Source of the DNA: JBHJHK01 sp050330975
GTDB taxonomy: Bacteria; Pseudomonadota; Gammaproteobacteria; Competibacterales; Competibacteraceae
Length of the DNA: 15,265 nt
Direction: 5' to 3'
NCBI GenBank assembly: GCA_050330975.1
Contig: JBHJHK010000155.1
Span: 1 to 15,265 of the forward strand
This document shows positions 7,621 through 13,922 of the stretch, one piece after another. Under the pieces are notes generated by a model, which saw only the letters and a list, made by a program, of their open reading frames with translations, was not told where the DNA came from and did no database searches. Numbering within the stretch: position 1 is the first letter of the stretch; each line of letters starts with the position of its first letter. A program made the translations under genes and the position numbers.

Positions 7621-7991
7621 GAGTTGGCCGATAAGCCGGGTTCTGTCGAAGGCAACCATTCCTCTGCGACGCCCGTCACCGGACGCCTGTAGCGACCTAC
7701 CCGAGGGCCGTGCGGGCAACACGATGACACCCTCCTATTTGGTCTTGCTCCAGGTGGGGTTTACCCTGCCACGCCGGTTACCCGGTGCGCGGTGCGCTCT
7801 TACCGCACCTTTTCACCCTTGCCGACCCGCCGCTTCAGACCGGCAAGCGGACAGATTTAGGCGGTTTGTTTTCTGTGGCACTTTCCGTGGGCTCGCGCCC
7901 CCCAGGCGTTACCTGGCACCTTGCCCTGTGGAGCCCGGACTTTCCTCGACACCGATTAAAGCCAGCGCCGCGATTGCCTGGCCAACTCCCC
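7618..7991 (-). ncRNA. rnpB: RNase P RNA (type A), catalytic subunit
   Basis: This is the ribozyme that removes 5' leaders from tRNA precursors. The minus strand carries the conserved 5' block GAGGAAAGTCCGGGCTCC followed by ACAGGGCA (about 7950-7926), an AAGGGTGAAA...GCGGTAAGAG core, and the conserved 3' block ACAGAACCCGGCTTATC (7646-7630). The two ends pair perfectly as P1: GGGGAGTTGGCC at the 5' end with GGCCAACTCCCC at the 3' end, which sets the boundaries. Length is about 374 nt, close to the E. coli 377. It lies between two mraZ genes: the usual one downstream and a divergent second one upstream. No clear promoter could be read in the 80 bases before it. Ends are accurate to a few bases. 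Confidence 0.96.
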
Positions 7992-8071
7992 GACACAAGT
8001 GTGCGCTCTTACACCGTGGCTTACAAGGGCAGCGGGCCTAAGCCTTTGTCCCAAGGGTTGGCCCGGTAACC
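7992..8071. promoter_or_regulatory. 80-bp divergent spacer between rnpB and the second mraZ
   Basis: This spacer must hold the rnpB promoter on the minus strand and, if the second mraZ has its own promoter nearby, that one on the plus strand. I see no convincing -35/-10 pair in either direction. A short palindrome ACAC-AA-GTGT lies just upstream of rnpB (about 7994-8003). A weak AAGGG lies about 15 bases before the GTG of the second mraZ. No GTGGG box occurs here. Confidence 0.45.
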
Positions 8072-8617
8072 GTGGCCTCTTTCCTCGGCGAATTCGACTG
8101 TCGTTTAGACACCAAACAACGCGTGGCCTTGCCGGCCAATCTCAAACGTCAGTTGCCCCCAGAGGCCGAGGGACGCCTGGTCATCAATCGCGGTTTTGAA
8201 AAACACTTGGTGCTCTATCCCTTTAACGTGTGGCAAGCCATTAGCGCCGAGATCAATCAACTCAACCTCTACCGCAAAAAAAACCGCGACTTCGTGAGGT
8301 ATTTCTACCGGGGGGCCACCGAACTCAAACTCGATGGCCAAGGCCGGCTGTTGCTGCCCAAGCGCCTGCTGGATTACGCCGAGATCAAAGACGAAGTGGT
8401 TTTATTCGCCTATTACAACCGCATCGAAGTGTGGGCCAAGGCCCACTACGCCACCATGCTCGACGCCGCACCCGACGACTTTGCCGAGTTGGCCGAAGAA
8501 ATCATGGGGGCGTTGCCCACCTCGGTATCCCTGGGAGCACCTAGGACTGGGGGGGACATGGCTGGAGATGGGGACGATGACGATGAGGGCACCGGCCGCG
8601 AGGGAGACGCCGACTAG
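8072..8617 (+). CDS. Second MraZ-family protein, Bacteroidota-like, with acidic tail
   Basis: The product (181 residues) is a clear MraZ-family, AbrB-like double-hairpin protein. The DxxxR motifs DTKQR (residues 13-17) and DGQGR (near 89-93) lie in the two repeats. It is not a recent copy of the neighbouring mraZ: the two share little beyond the family core. From memory, FLGEFDCRLD, NRGFEKHLVLYP, FYRGATEL and LLPKRLLDYA resemble MraZ of Bacteroidota, which suggests horizontal gain; I cannot search to confirm. After about residue 146 comes a tail rich in Asp, Glu and Gly with a DGDDDDEG run, absent from ordinary MraZ. The GTG start fits the family N-terminus, but no good Shine-Dalgarno is seen. 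The gene diverges from rnpB and converges on rsmI with a 16-base gap. It may be a regulator acting on MraZ boxes; its target is unknown. Confidence 0.9.
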   Translation: MASFLGEFDCRLDTKQRVALPANLKRQLPPEAEGRLVINRGFEKHLVLYPFNVWQAISAEINQLNLYRKKNRDFVRYFYRGATELKLDGQGRLLLPKRLLDYAEIKDEVVLFAYYNRIEVWAKAHYATMLDAAPDDFAELAEEIMGALPTSVSLGAPRTGGDMAGDGDDDDEGTGREGDAD

Positions 8618-8633
8618 CCGCGGGCCGACGGAG

Positions 8634-9512
8634 CTAGGGATCTTCGGCGGGGGGTTGTGCCCCCCGTTGGTCCAAGGCGGTCTGGTAGAGGGCATTTTTG
8701 GCCACCCCGGTGATACGCGCCGCCAACGCCGCGGCCCGTTTCACCGGCAACTCTTCGAGGAGCAGTGCCAACACCCGCTGGGCTGCGGGGGGTACGGCCG
8801 TGGGATCCGGCGGGGGTGCCCCTTGGATCAACAGCACAAATTCCCCGCGCCGGCGCTGGTCGTCGGCGGCAAGCCACCTCTCCAGCTCTTCCAGGGGAGC
8901 CGAGTGGATTTCTTCGTAGCGTTTGGTGAGTTCCCGCGCCACGGCCGCCGGCCGCTCGGCGCCAAAGGCGTCACGGGCGTCTTGCAGGGTGGCGGCTAGG
9001 CGCTGGCCGGCCTCGAAGAATACCAAGGTGCGCTCTTCTGCCGCCAGCGACCCGAGCCGCTCCCGCCGCGCCGTGGCCTTGGGGGGCAAAAAACCCTCGA
9101 AGGCAAACCGATCCACGGGAAGGCCCGAGGCCACCAAGGCCGCCAACAGGCTACTGGGGCCGGGGATGGGCACCACCTGCAACCCCGCTCCCCGGGCGGC
9201 CCGCACTAGGGGGAACCCGGGGTCGCTCAACAGCGGCGTACCGGCGTCGCTCACCACCGCCAGGTGCTTACCTCCGGCCAAATGGGCCAGCAGGGCGGGG
9301 AGGCGTTGGGTCTCGTTGTGCTCGTGGAGGGAAATCAGGGGCTTTTGGATATTGAGGTGGCGCAACAATGCCCCGCTGTGGCGGGTGTCCTCACAGGCGA
9401 TGAGGTCGACGTCCCGGAGGACTTGGCGGGCGCGATCGCTCATGTCGGCCCGATTGCCGATGGGGGTCGCCACCAGGTATAAAATCCCAGGTCCCCTGGA
9501 GTCCCCCGTCAT
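8634..9512 (-). CDS. rsmI: RsmI, 16S rRNA 2'-O-methyltransferase (C1402)
   Basis: RsmI methylates the ribose 2'-O of C1402 in 16S rRNA with SAM, complementing RsmH. The product has 292 residues (E. coli about 286). Visible motifs of the tetrapyrrole-methylase-like fold are LYLVATPIGNRADMSDRA at the N-terminus, DLIACEDTRHSG, VVSDAGTPLLSDPG, PIPGPSSLLAAL, FEGFLPPK and ARELTKRYEEIH. The C-terminal helical part ends in LPVKRAAALAARITGVAKNALY, typical of the family. The ATG at 9512 gives a normal N-terminus. Its start codon overlaps that of yraN on the other strand (CATG at 9510-9513), so its promoter and ribosome-binding site lie inside yraN. A purine-rich stretch precedes the start. The usual divergent neighbour lpoA is absent. 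Confidence 0.96.
   Translation of the reverse strand: MTGDSRGPGILYLVATPIGNRADMSDRARQVLRDVDLIACEDTRHSGALLRHLNIQKPLISLHEHNETQRLPALLAHLAGGKHLAVVSDAGTPLLSDPGFPLVRAARGAGLQVVPIPGPSSLLAALVASGLPVDRFAFEGFLPPKATARRERLGSLAAEERTLVFFEAGQRLAATLQDARDAFGAERPAAVARELTKRYEEIHSAPLEELERWLAADDQRRRGEFVLLIQGAPPPDPTAVPPAAQRVLALLLEELPVKRAAALAARITGVAKNALYQTALDQRGAQPPAEDP
8645..8669. other. GC hairpin at the convergent mraZ2/rsmI junction
   Basis: Six G, a TTGTG loop and six C (8649-8665), extended by one C-G pair and two G-U pairs, form a strong stem 29 bases after the second mraZ stop and inside the 3' end of rsmI. There is no T run on either strand, so it is not a standard intrinsic terminator, though it might slow or end transcription from the convergent gene. 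Confidence 0.4.
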
Positions 9513-9924
9513 GGCTTCCCCACCTTCTCCTTCCTCCAGTTCCCGCGGCCTATCGCCCCGCCAAGTTCGCGGCCGTGCCGTGGAATGGGCTGCCTGTCAG
9601 CGGCTGACCCGGTGCGGTTTGCAGTTGCTGGAAGCCAACTATCGCTGTCCCTGGGGAGAGTTGGATCTGGTCATGAAAGACGGCGAGACTTGGGTTTTCG
9701 TCGAAGTCCGCAGCCGCAGGCGGAGCAGCTTCGCCAGCGCCGTGGAGAGCATCGACGAAGCCAAGCAGCGGCGGTTGGTGGCCACTGCCCAACACTACCT
9801 GGCGAGCCGAGGTATCGAGGAGCCCTGTCGCTTTGACGTGGTGGCCGTCGACTTGCCCCACAGTGGGCAAAATCCGGAGGACGGCCATTGGGTGTGGATC
9901 CGCGATGCCTTCCAAACCCCCTAG
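9511..9924 (+). CDS. yraN: YraN, UPF0102 endonuclease-like protein
   Basis: YraN belongs to UPF0102, small proteins with a PD-(D/E)xK nuclease-like core; their role is not settled. The product has 137 residues. The core motif GELDLVMKDG...WVFVEVRSR shows E50, D52, E65 and R67 in the expected places, and the end RFDVVAVD...WIRDAFQ is typical. The first ~15 residues are Ser/Pro-rich and poorly conserved. The ATG at 9511 has GGAG nine bases upstream. Starting at the next in-frame GTG would remove part of the conserved N-terminal helix. The start overlaps that of divergent rsmI by two bases. A likely terminator follows inside the 3' end of convergent sspB. In many gammaproteobacteria lpoA precedes yraN; here it does not. 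Confidence 0.92.
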   Translation: MASPPSPSSSSRGLSPRQVRGRAVEWAACQRLTRCGLQLLEANYRCPWGELDLVMKDGETWVFVEVRSRRRSSFASAVESIDEAKQRRLVATAQHYLASRGIEEPCRFDVVAVDLPHSGQNPEDGHWVWIRDAFQTP

Positions 9925-9952
9925 CCAAGGGCCGGGTCCGGGAGGGGAGGAT

Positions 9953-10357
9953 TCACTTGACCACCCGCAGGGCGGGTTTTTTGCCCGACTCGGATCCGGC
10001 GGGGGGTGGATCGTCGTCGCCGCCACCGCCGTCGCTGCCCTCGACGTGGAGATCTTCACCGAAGGCCATTCCCTGGCCGTTCTCCGGGGCGTAGATGGCC
10101 AACACCGCCGCCGGTGGGATGCGGATGGAAAAGGGAATGCCACCGAAGCGGGCATTGAATTCAATGGCGTCGTTGCCGAGCTGCAGAGCGTCGATGGCCG
10201 CGGGTTTGAGATTGAGGATGATGCGGCCATCCTTGACGTGTTGGGATGGCACTTGGACCCCACCTACCTCCGCGTTGACTAGCAAGTAGGGCGTCATCTG
10301 GTTGTCGAGAATCCACTCGTACAAGGCGCGAATGAGGTAGGGTCGGTTAGAAGTCAT
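9953..10357 (-). CDS. sspB: SspB, ClpXP adaptor (stringent starvation protein B)
   Basis: SspB binds the ssrA tag on peptides released from stalled ribosomes and hands them to the ClpXP protease. The product has 134 residues, shorter than the E. coli 165. The folded tag-binding domain spans about residues 1-105, beginning SNRPYLIRALYEWILDN and including TPYLLVNAEV and FNARFGG. A flexible Asp/Gly/Pro-rich linker follows. The last residues PALRVVK match the conserved ClpX-binding (XB) motif. The ATG at 10357 has GGGAG five bases upstream. The usual upstream partner sspA is missing; petC ends 22 bases upstream on the same strand, so sspB probably shares the petABC transcript. It converges on yraN. 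Confidence 0.95.
   Translation of the reverse strand: MTSNRPYLIRALYEWILDNQMTPYLLVNAEVGGVQVPSQHVKDGRIILNLKPAAIDALQLGNDAIEFNARFGGIPFSIRIPPAAVLAIYAPENGQGMAFGEDLHVEGSDGGGGDDDPPPAGSESGKKPALRVVK
9963..9982 (+). terminator. Intrinsic terminator of yraN inside the sspB 3' end
   Basis: On the plus strand ACCCGC, a three-base AGG loop and GCGGGT form a six-base GC-rich stem, and the T run 9977-9982 follows directly. It lies 38 bases after the yraN stop. The same bases, read on the minus strand, encode the final KPALRVV residues of SspB. Confidence 0.7.
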
Positions 10358-10379
10358 CGGCGCTCCCAGCAGCTACCAT

Positions 10380-11153
10380 TTAGTGGATATCGCGCCAGAA
10401 TTCTCGCTTGAGAAAATAGAACACCACAGCGGCAAAGGCCAGGAAGGCCAAAACCCACACGCCTATGCTCTCGCGCTCCGCTCGGGCCGGCTCGGCGATG
10501 TAGGCCAAAAAGCCCACCAAGTCGGCCATGGCGGCGTCAAACTCAGGCCCGGTCATGGAGCCGGCCTGGATGATCTCAAAACCCTCGATGGTCTTTTCCT
10601 CGGGATGCTCGGGGTCTTGGTGGTAGATGGGCTTTTGCCAACCCTGGAGCTCCCACAACACGTGGGGCATGCTCACCCCCGGGTAGACGGCGTTGTCGGC
10701 CCCCAAGGGACGATCCTCGTCGAGGTAGAAGGTGCGCAGATAAGTGTAGAGATAATCCACGCCCTTGGAGCGGGCGATGAGGGTCAAGTCCGGAGGTGAG
10801 TTGCCAAACCACTGGATCCCATCCTCTTCGGTCATGGCATTGACCATGTGGGTCCCCAACTTGCTCTTCTCCAGCTGACCCTGGGCGTTGGTCTCGGTGG
10901 TGAAGATCAAGTTGTCCTGGACCTGGTCAGCAGTCAGGTTTAGATCGTCGGCCAGGCGGCTGTAGCGCTGGTACTCGGCCGAGTGACAACCCTGGCAGTA
11001 GTTGACGAACAACTTGGCGCCCCGCTGGAGGGAGGCGTTATTGTCCAAGTTGATGGGTGCCTCATCCAGGTGGAAGTCACCGCCGGCCCCTTGCCCCACC
11101 AGGGGCAAGGCGACCAAAGAGAGGGCGAGGAAATAGATGGGCCAACGGCTCAT
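10380..11153 (-). CDS. petC: Cytochrome c1 subunit of the bc1 complex
   Basis: Cytochrome c1 is the haem-c subunit of ubiquinol:cytochrome c oxidoreductase. It passes electrons from the Rieske protein to soluble cytochrome c at the periplasmic face. The product has 257 residues. A cleavable signal peptide fits residues 1-23 (ending GQGAGG). The haem-binding CQGCH lies at 53-57, and M162 in GVSMPHVLWELQG is the likely sixth iron ligand. A C-terminal membrane anchor near 230-248 is followed by the basic end FLKREFWRDIH. The ATG at 11153 overlaps the petB stop (ATGA). GGAGG lies about eleven bases upstream. Confidence 0.97.
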   Translation of the reverse strand: MSRWPIYFLALSLVALPLVGQGAGGDFHLDEAPINLDNNASLQRGAKLFVNYCQGCHSAEYQRYSRLADDLNLTADQVQDNLIFTTETNAQGQLEKSKLGTHMVNAMTEEDGIQWFGNSPPDLTLIARSKGVDYLYTYLRTFYLDEDRPLGADNAVYPGVSMPHVLWELQGWQKPIYHQDPEHPEEKTIEGFEIIQAGSMTGPEFDAAMADLVGFLAYIAEPARAERESIGVWVLAFLAFAAVVFYFLKREFWRDIH

Positions 11154-12460
11154 TTGGCGGCAATCCTCCCGTCGTCGACGGTTTGACCTGGAGGCGTCCA
11201 GCTGGCCTCGGTGCCTTGGGACACGTGGCCCTTGTAGGTCACGCGCTCTGGGGGTTGCTTAGTGGTTTCCATGCGGGTGTAGAAGGGCATGGCGAGGAAG
11301 AACCCAAAGTAGATCAAGGTGCAGACCTGGGCGATGAGGGTGCGGGTTTCGGTGGGAGGCAAGGCCCCCAGTACCCCGAGGATCAAAAACGCCACCACGA
11401 ACAATCCCAGGGCCAAGCGGGACATCCAGCCCTTGTAGCGGATGGACTTCACCGGGCTGCGGTCGAGCCAGGGCAGGGCAAACAGGATCAACACCGCGCC
11501 ACCCATGACCAAAACCCCGCCGAGCTTGTCGGGCACCGCCCGCAGCATGGCGTAGAAGGGGGTGAAATACCACACCGGGGCGATGTGCTCGGGGGTGGCC
11601 AAGGGGTTGGCGGGTTCAAAATTGGCGTGTTCTAGGAAGAAGCCCCCCATCTCCGGCATGTAAAACACCACCAAGCAGAAGAAGAACAAAAACACCATGA
11701 TACCGGCCAGATCCTTCACCGTGTAGTAGGGGTGAAAGGGGATACCGTCCAGGGGAATGCCGCTCATATCGCGCTTGTCTTTGATTTCCACCCCATCGGG
11801 GTTGTTTGAACCCACGTGGTGGAGGGCGATGATGTGGGCGGCCACCAACCCCAACAACGCGATGGGCAGCGCCACCACATGGAGGGCGAAGAAGCGATTC
11901 AGGGTGGCGTCGGAGACCACGTAGTCACCGCGGATCCACAGGGCCAGTTCCTCGCCGACGAAGGGTATGGCGCTAAACAAAGAGATGATGACCTGGGCTC
12001 CCCAGTAGGACATCTGACCCCAGGGCAGCAAATAGCCGAAGAAGGATTCGGCCATGAGCACCAAGAAAATCATGGTACCCAAGATCCAGATGAGTTCCCG
12101 GGGCTTTTTGTAGGAGCCGTAGAGCATGGCCCGGAACATGTGGAGGTAGACGACGATGAAAAACGCCGAAGCCCCCGTGGAGTGGAGGTAGCGCAACAAC
12201 CAACCCCATTCCACGTCGCGCATGATGTACTCCACCGAGGCAAAGGCCTCGGCCGCCGACGGCTTGTAGTTCATGGTCAACCAGATGCCAGTGAGGAGCT
12301 GGTTGACGAGCACCAATAGGGAAAACACCCCGAAGTAGTACCAGAAGTTGAAGTTCTTCGGCGCGTAGTAGCGGGTCAGGTGCTCCCGCATCATTTGGGT
12401 GAAGGGGAAGCGCTCGTCGACCCAACCGACGATCCCCTTTGTGCCTTGATCGTTCGCCAT
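11150..12460 (-). CDS. petB: Cytochrome b subunit of the bc1 complex
   Basis: Cytochrome b is the core membrane subunit, with two b haems and the quinol-oxidising and quinone-reducing sites. The product has 436 residues and is highly hydrophobic. Haem ligands fit H93 (RYLHSTG) and H107 (YLHMFR) in one helix, and H194 (FFALHVV) and H209 (AAHI) in another. The 15-residue step between the second pair is one more than in mitochondrial cytochrome b; from memory it is usual in beta- and gammaproteobacteria. The quinol-site motif appears as PVWY rather than PEWY, also seen in these groups. HHVGSNNPDG is conserved. The ATG at 12460 directly follows the petA stop (TAAATG), with AGGTGA just upstream. 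It overlaps petC by four bases. Confidence 0.97.
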   Translation of the reverse strand: MANDQGTKGIVGWVDERFPFTQMMREHLTRYYAPKNFNFWYYFGVFSLLVLVNQLLTGIWLTMNYKPSAAEAFASVEYIMRDVEWGWLLRYLHSTGASAFFIVVYLHMFRAMLYGSYKKPRELIWILGTMIFLVLMAESFFGYLLPWGQMSYWGAQVIISLFSAIPFVGEELALWIRGDYVVSDATLNRFFALHVVALPIALLGLVAAHIIALHHVGSNNPDGVEIKDKRDMSGIPLDGIPFHPYYTVKDLAGIMVFLFFFCLVVFYMPEMGGFFLEHANFEPANPLATPEHIAPVWYFTPFYAMLRAVPDKLGGVLVMGGAVLILFALPWLDRSPVKSIRYKGWMSRLALGLFVVAFLILGVLGALPPTETRTLIAQVCTLIYFGFFLAMPFYTRMETTKQPPERVTYKGHVSQGTEASWTPPGQTVDDGRIAAK

Positions 12461-13060
12461 TTAAGTCACCTCTGAATCATCGCCCACGAGAATGCGGGTA
12501 TCACTCAAATATTGGTAGGGGGGAATGACCATGTTGGTGGGGGCGGGAACACCCTGGTAGACCCGGCCGGCCAGGTCAAAGCGCGAACCGTGGCAAGGAC
12601 AAAAGAACCCTCCTTTCCAGGCGGGACCCAAATCCGGAGGCGCTTGCTCGGGCCGGTAGCTCGGGGAACAGCCGAGGTGGGTACAGATCCCCACCATCAC
12701 CAAGAGTTCCGGCTCCCGAGAGCGATGGGCGTTTTGGGCGTAGTCGGGCTGCTGGGGCACCTGGCTATCTGGGTCCCGCAACCGATCGTCGAGGGTGGCG
12801 AGGGCGTCGAGCATCTCCGGGGTGCGCCGCACCAACCACACCGGCTTGCCCCGCCACTCCACGATGAGGAGGGCGCCGGGCTCGAGCTGGCTGACGTCGA
12901 CTTCCACCGGTGCCCCCGCCGCCTGGGCCCGCTCGCTAGGGGTCCACGAGGCCAAGAAAGGAACGGCGGCAAGGGCGACACCGGTGCCGCCGACTACGCC
13001 GGCCGCGGCGGTGATAAAGCGACGTCGTTCAGGGTTGGGAGCACTATCGGCCACGCTCAT
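12461..13060 (-). CDS. petA: Rieske iron-sulfur subunit of the bc1 complex
   Basis: This subunit carries the high-potential 2Fe-2S cluster that takes the first electron from quinol at the periplasmic side. The product has 199 residues. The N-terminus has the twin-arginine-type ERRRFITAAAG, followed by a membrane anchor near 15-38, as expected for Tat-dependent Rieske proteins. Cluster ligands are C126 and H128 (CTHLGC) and C154 and H157 (CPCHGS); C131 and C156 are placed to form the stabilising disulfide. I chose the ATG at 13060 because AGGAG lies six bases upstream. An in-frame start at 13123 would add 21 Pro-rich residues ahead of the Tat signal and is unlikely. It is the first gene of petABC, with a promoter-like region upstream. 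Confidence 0.97.
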   Translation of the reverse strand: MSVADSAPNPERRRFITAAAGVVGGTGVALAAVPFLASWTPSERAQAAGAPVEVDVSQLEPGALLIVEWRGKPVWLVRRTPEMLDALATLDDRLRDPDSQVPQQPDYAQNAHRSREPELLVMVGICTHLGCSPSYRPEQAPPDLGPAWKGGFFCPCHGSRFDLAGRVYQGVPAPTNMVIPPYQYLSDTRILVGDDSEVT

Positions 13061-13166
13061 AGAATTCTCCTGGGGAAGTGCCGGCGGTCGTGGTGCCAGC
13101 GGCGTAGAACAAGGGAACGGCAAGTGGACAAGTCACCGGATAAAACCTTTACTTCAGCTGGTGCGA

Positions 13167-13192
13167 AAGTTTAGCAAATCTCAGCTAAACTT
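13167..13192. promoter_or_regulatory. Perfect 9-bp inverted repeat, candidate operator of petABC
   Basis: AAGTTTAGC (13167-13175) and GCTAAACTT (13184-13192) are perfect inverted copies with eight bases between. The repeat begins right after the predicted -10 and covers the predicted start site. It lacks a T run and its stem is AT-rich, so it fits a protein-binding site better than a terminator. It does not look like the FNR/ANR consensus. The regulator is unknown. Confidence 0.6.
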
Positions 13193-13221
13193 AGAATACT
13201 AAAGGAGAAATTATCTACCAA
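13193..13221 (-). promoter_or_regulatory. Predicted promoter of the petABC operon
   Basis: On the minus strand TTGGTA (13221-13216), a 17-base spacer and TATTCT (13198-13193) match four of six bases each to the -35 and -10 consensus. Transcription would start near 13186, leaving a leader of about 125 bases before petA. AT-rich flanks support a promoter here. Confidence 0.5.
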
Positions 13222-13265
13222 GCCCCTGACAGATACTCCAAAAACCCCAAAAACTTCAGAGCTTT

Positions 13266-13916
13266 TCACCCCACGGCCCGCCCCGCCACAGCCCGAGCCA
13301 TCCCCGTCCGCAGGGCGGTGACGGCGGCGTGTTTGAGTTTGAGGGCGGCTTTGTTGGCAATGAGGCGGGCGCTGACATCGGCGATGGTGGCAAGGGGGGT
13401 GAGACCATTGGCGGCCAGGGTGCGGCCGGTGTCCACCACATCGACGATGCGGTCGGCCAACCCCACCAGCGGCGCCAATTCCATGGAGCCGTAGAGTTTG
13501 ATGATCTCCACCTGTTCCCCCTGGCGGGCGAAGTGGTGACGGGTCGTGTTGACGTATTTGGTGGCCACTCGAAGCCGCCGCCCCCCCACGGGGGGAGGGT
13601 CCGACTCGCGGCCGGCCACCATGAGCCGACAGCGGGCGATCTCCAGGTCCAGGAGCTCAAACACCCCCTCGCCGCCGTGCTCCAACAAGACGTCTTTGCC
13701 GGCCACCCCCACGTCGGCGGCGCCGTATTGGACGTAGGTGGGGACGTCGGTGGGCCGCAGCAGCACCAGCCTGACATCCCCTCGGTTGGTGGCCAAAATC
13801 AGCTTGCGGCTCTTGTCGGGGTCTTCCAGGGGATGGAGATCCGCCGCCGCCAGTAGGGGCAGCGTCTCGTCGTAGATACGACCTTTGGAGAGGGCAATGG
13901 TCAGGGTCTTGGCCAT
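13266..13916 (-). CDS. hisG: HisG, ATP phosphoribosyltransferase (short form)
   Basis: HisG joins ATP and PRPP to phosphoribosyl-ATP, the first and feedback-controlled step of histidine synthesis in the cytoplasm. The product has 216 residues, the short form, which lacks the C-terminal regulatory domain and normally needs the partner HisZ, not encoded here. Visible motifs are LTIALSKGRIYDETLPLL at the start, YGAADVGVAGKDVLLE, and the PRPP-binding DRIVDVVDTGRTLAANGL. The ATG at 13916 lies six bases after the murA stop, with AGG just upstream, so the two are cotranscribed. The usual followers hisD and hisC are absent; a 205-base gap and petA follow. Confidence 0.96.
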   Translation of the reverse strand: MAKTLTIALSKGRIYDETLPLLAAADLHPLEDPDKSRKLILATNRGDVRLVLLRPTDVPTYVQYGAADVGVAGKDVLLEHGGEGVFELLDLEIARCRLMVAGRESDPPPVGGRRLRVATKYVNTTRHHFARQGEQVEIIKLYGSMELAPLVGLADRIVDVVDTGRTLAANGLTPLATIADVSARLIANKAALKLKHAAVTALRTGMARAVAGRAVG

Positions 13917-13922
13917 GGCAAC

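Larger units (their letters stand above)
13061..13265. other. AT-rich gap between hisG and petA (205 bases)
   Basis: This gap is much richer in A+T than the flanking genes, above all at 13140-13260. It holds the predicted pet promoter, a perfect inverted repeat at the start site, and a short tandem CCAAAAACCCCAAAAAC (13238-13254). I see no gene and no convincing intrinsic terminator for hisG. Confidence 0.75.

Noticed and set aside
7616..8041. A 141-codon plus-strand reading frame
   Set aside because: It lies antisense to rnpB, whose conserved blocks and perfect P1 pairing explain this stretch.
12200..12460. PVWY in place of PEWY and the longer His spacing in cytochrome b as possible anomalies
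   Set aside because: Both are, from memory, normal in beta- and gammaproteobacterial cytochrome b, so they are notes on lineage rather than oddities.
13061..13123. A 21-residue extension of the Rieske protein
   Set aside because: AGGAG lies six bases before the ATG at 13060, and the extension would put a Pro-rich stretch ahead of the Tat signal.
13167..13192. The inverted repeat as an intrinsic terminator for hisG
   Set aside because: The stem is AT-rich, there is no T run after it, and it sits over a predicted start site.
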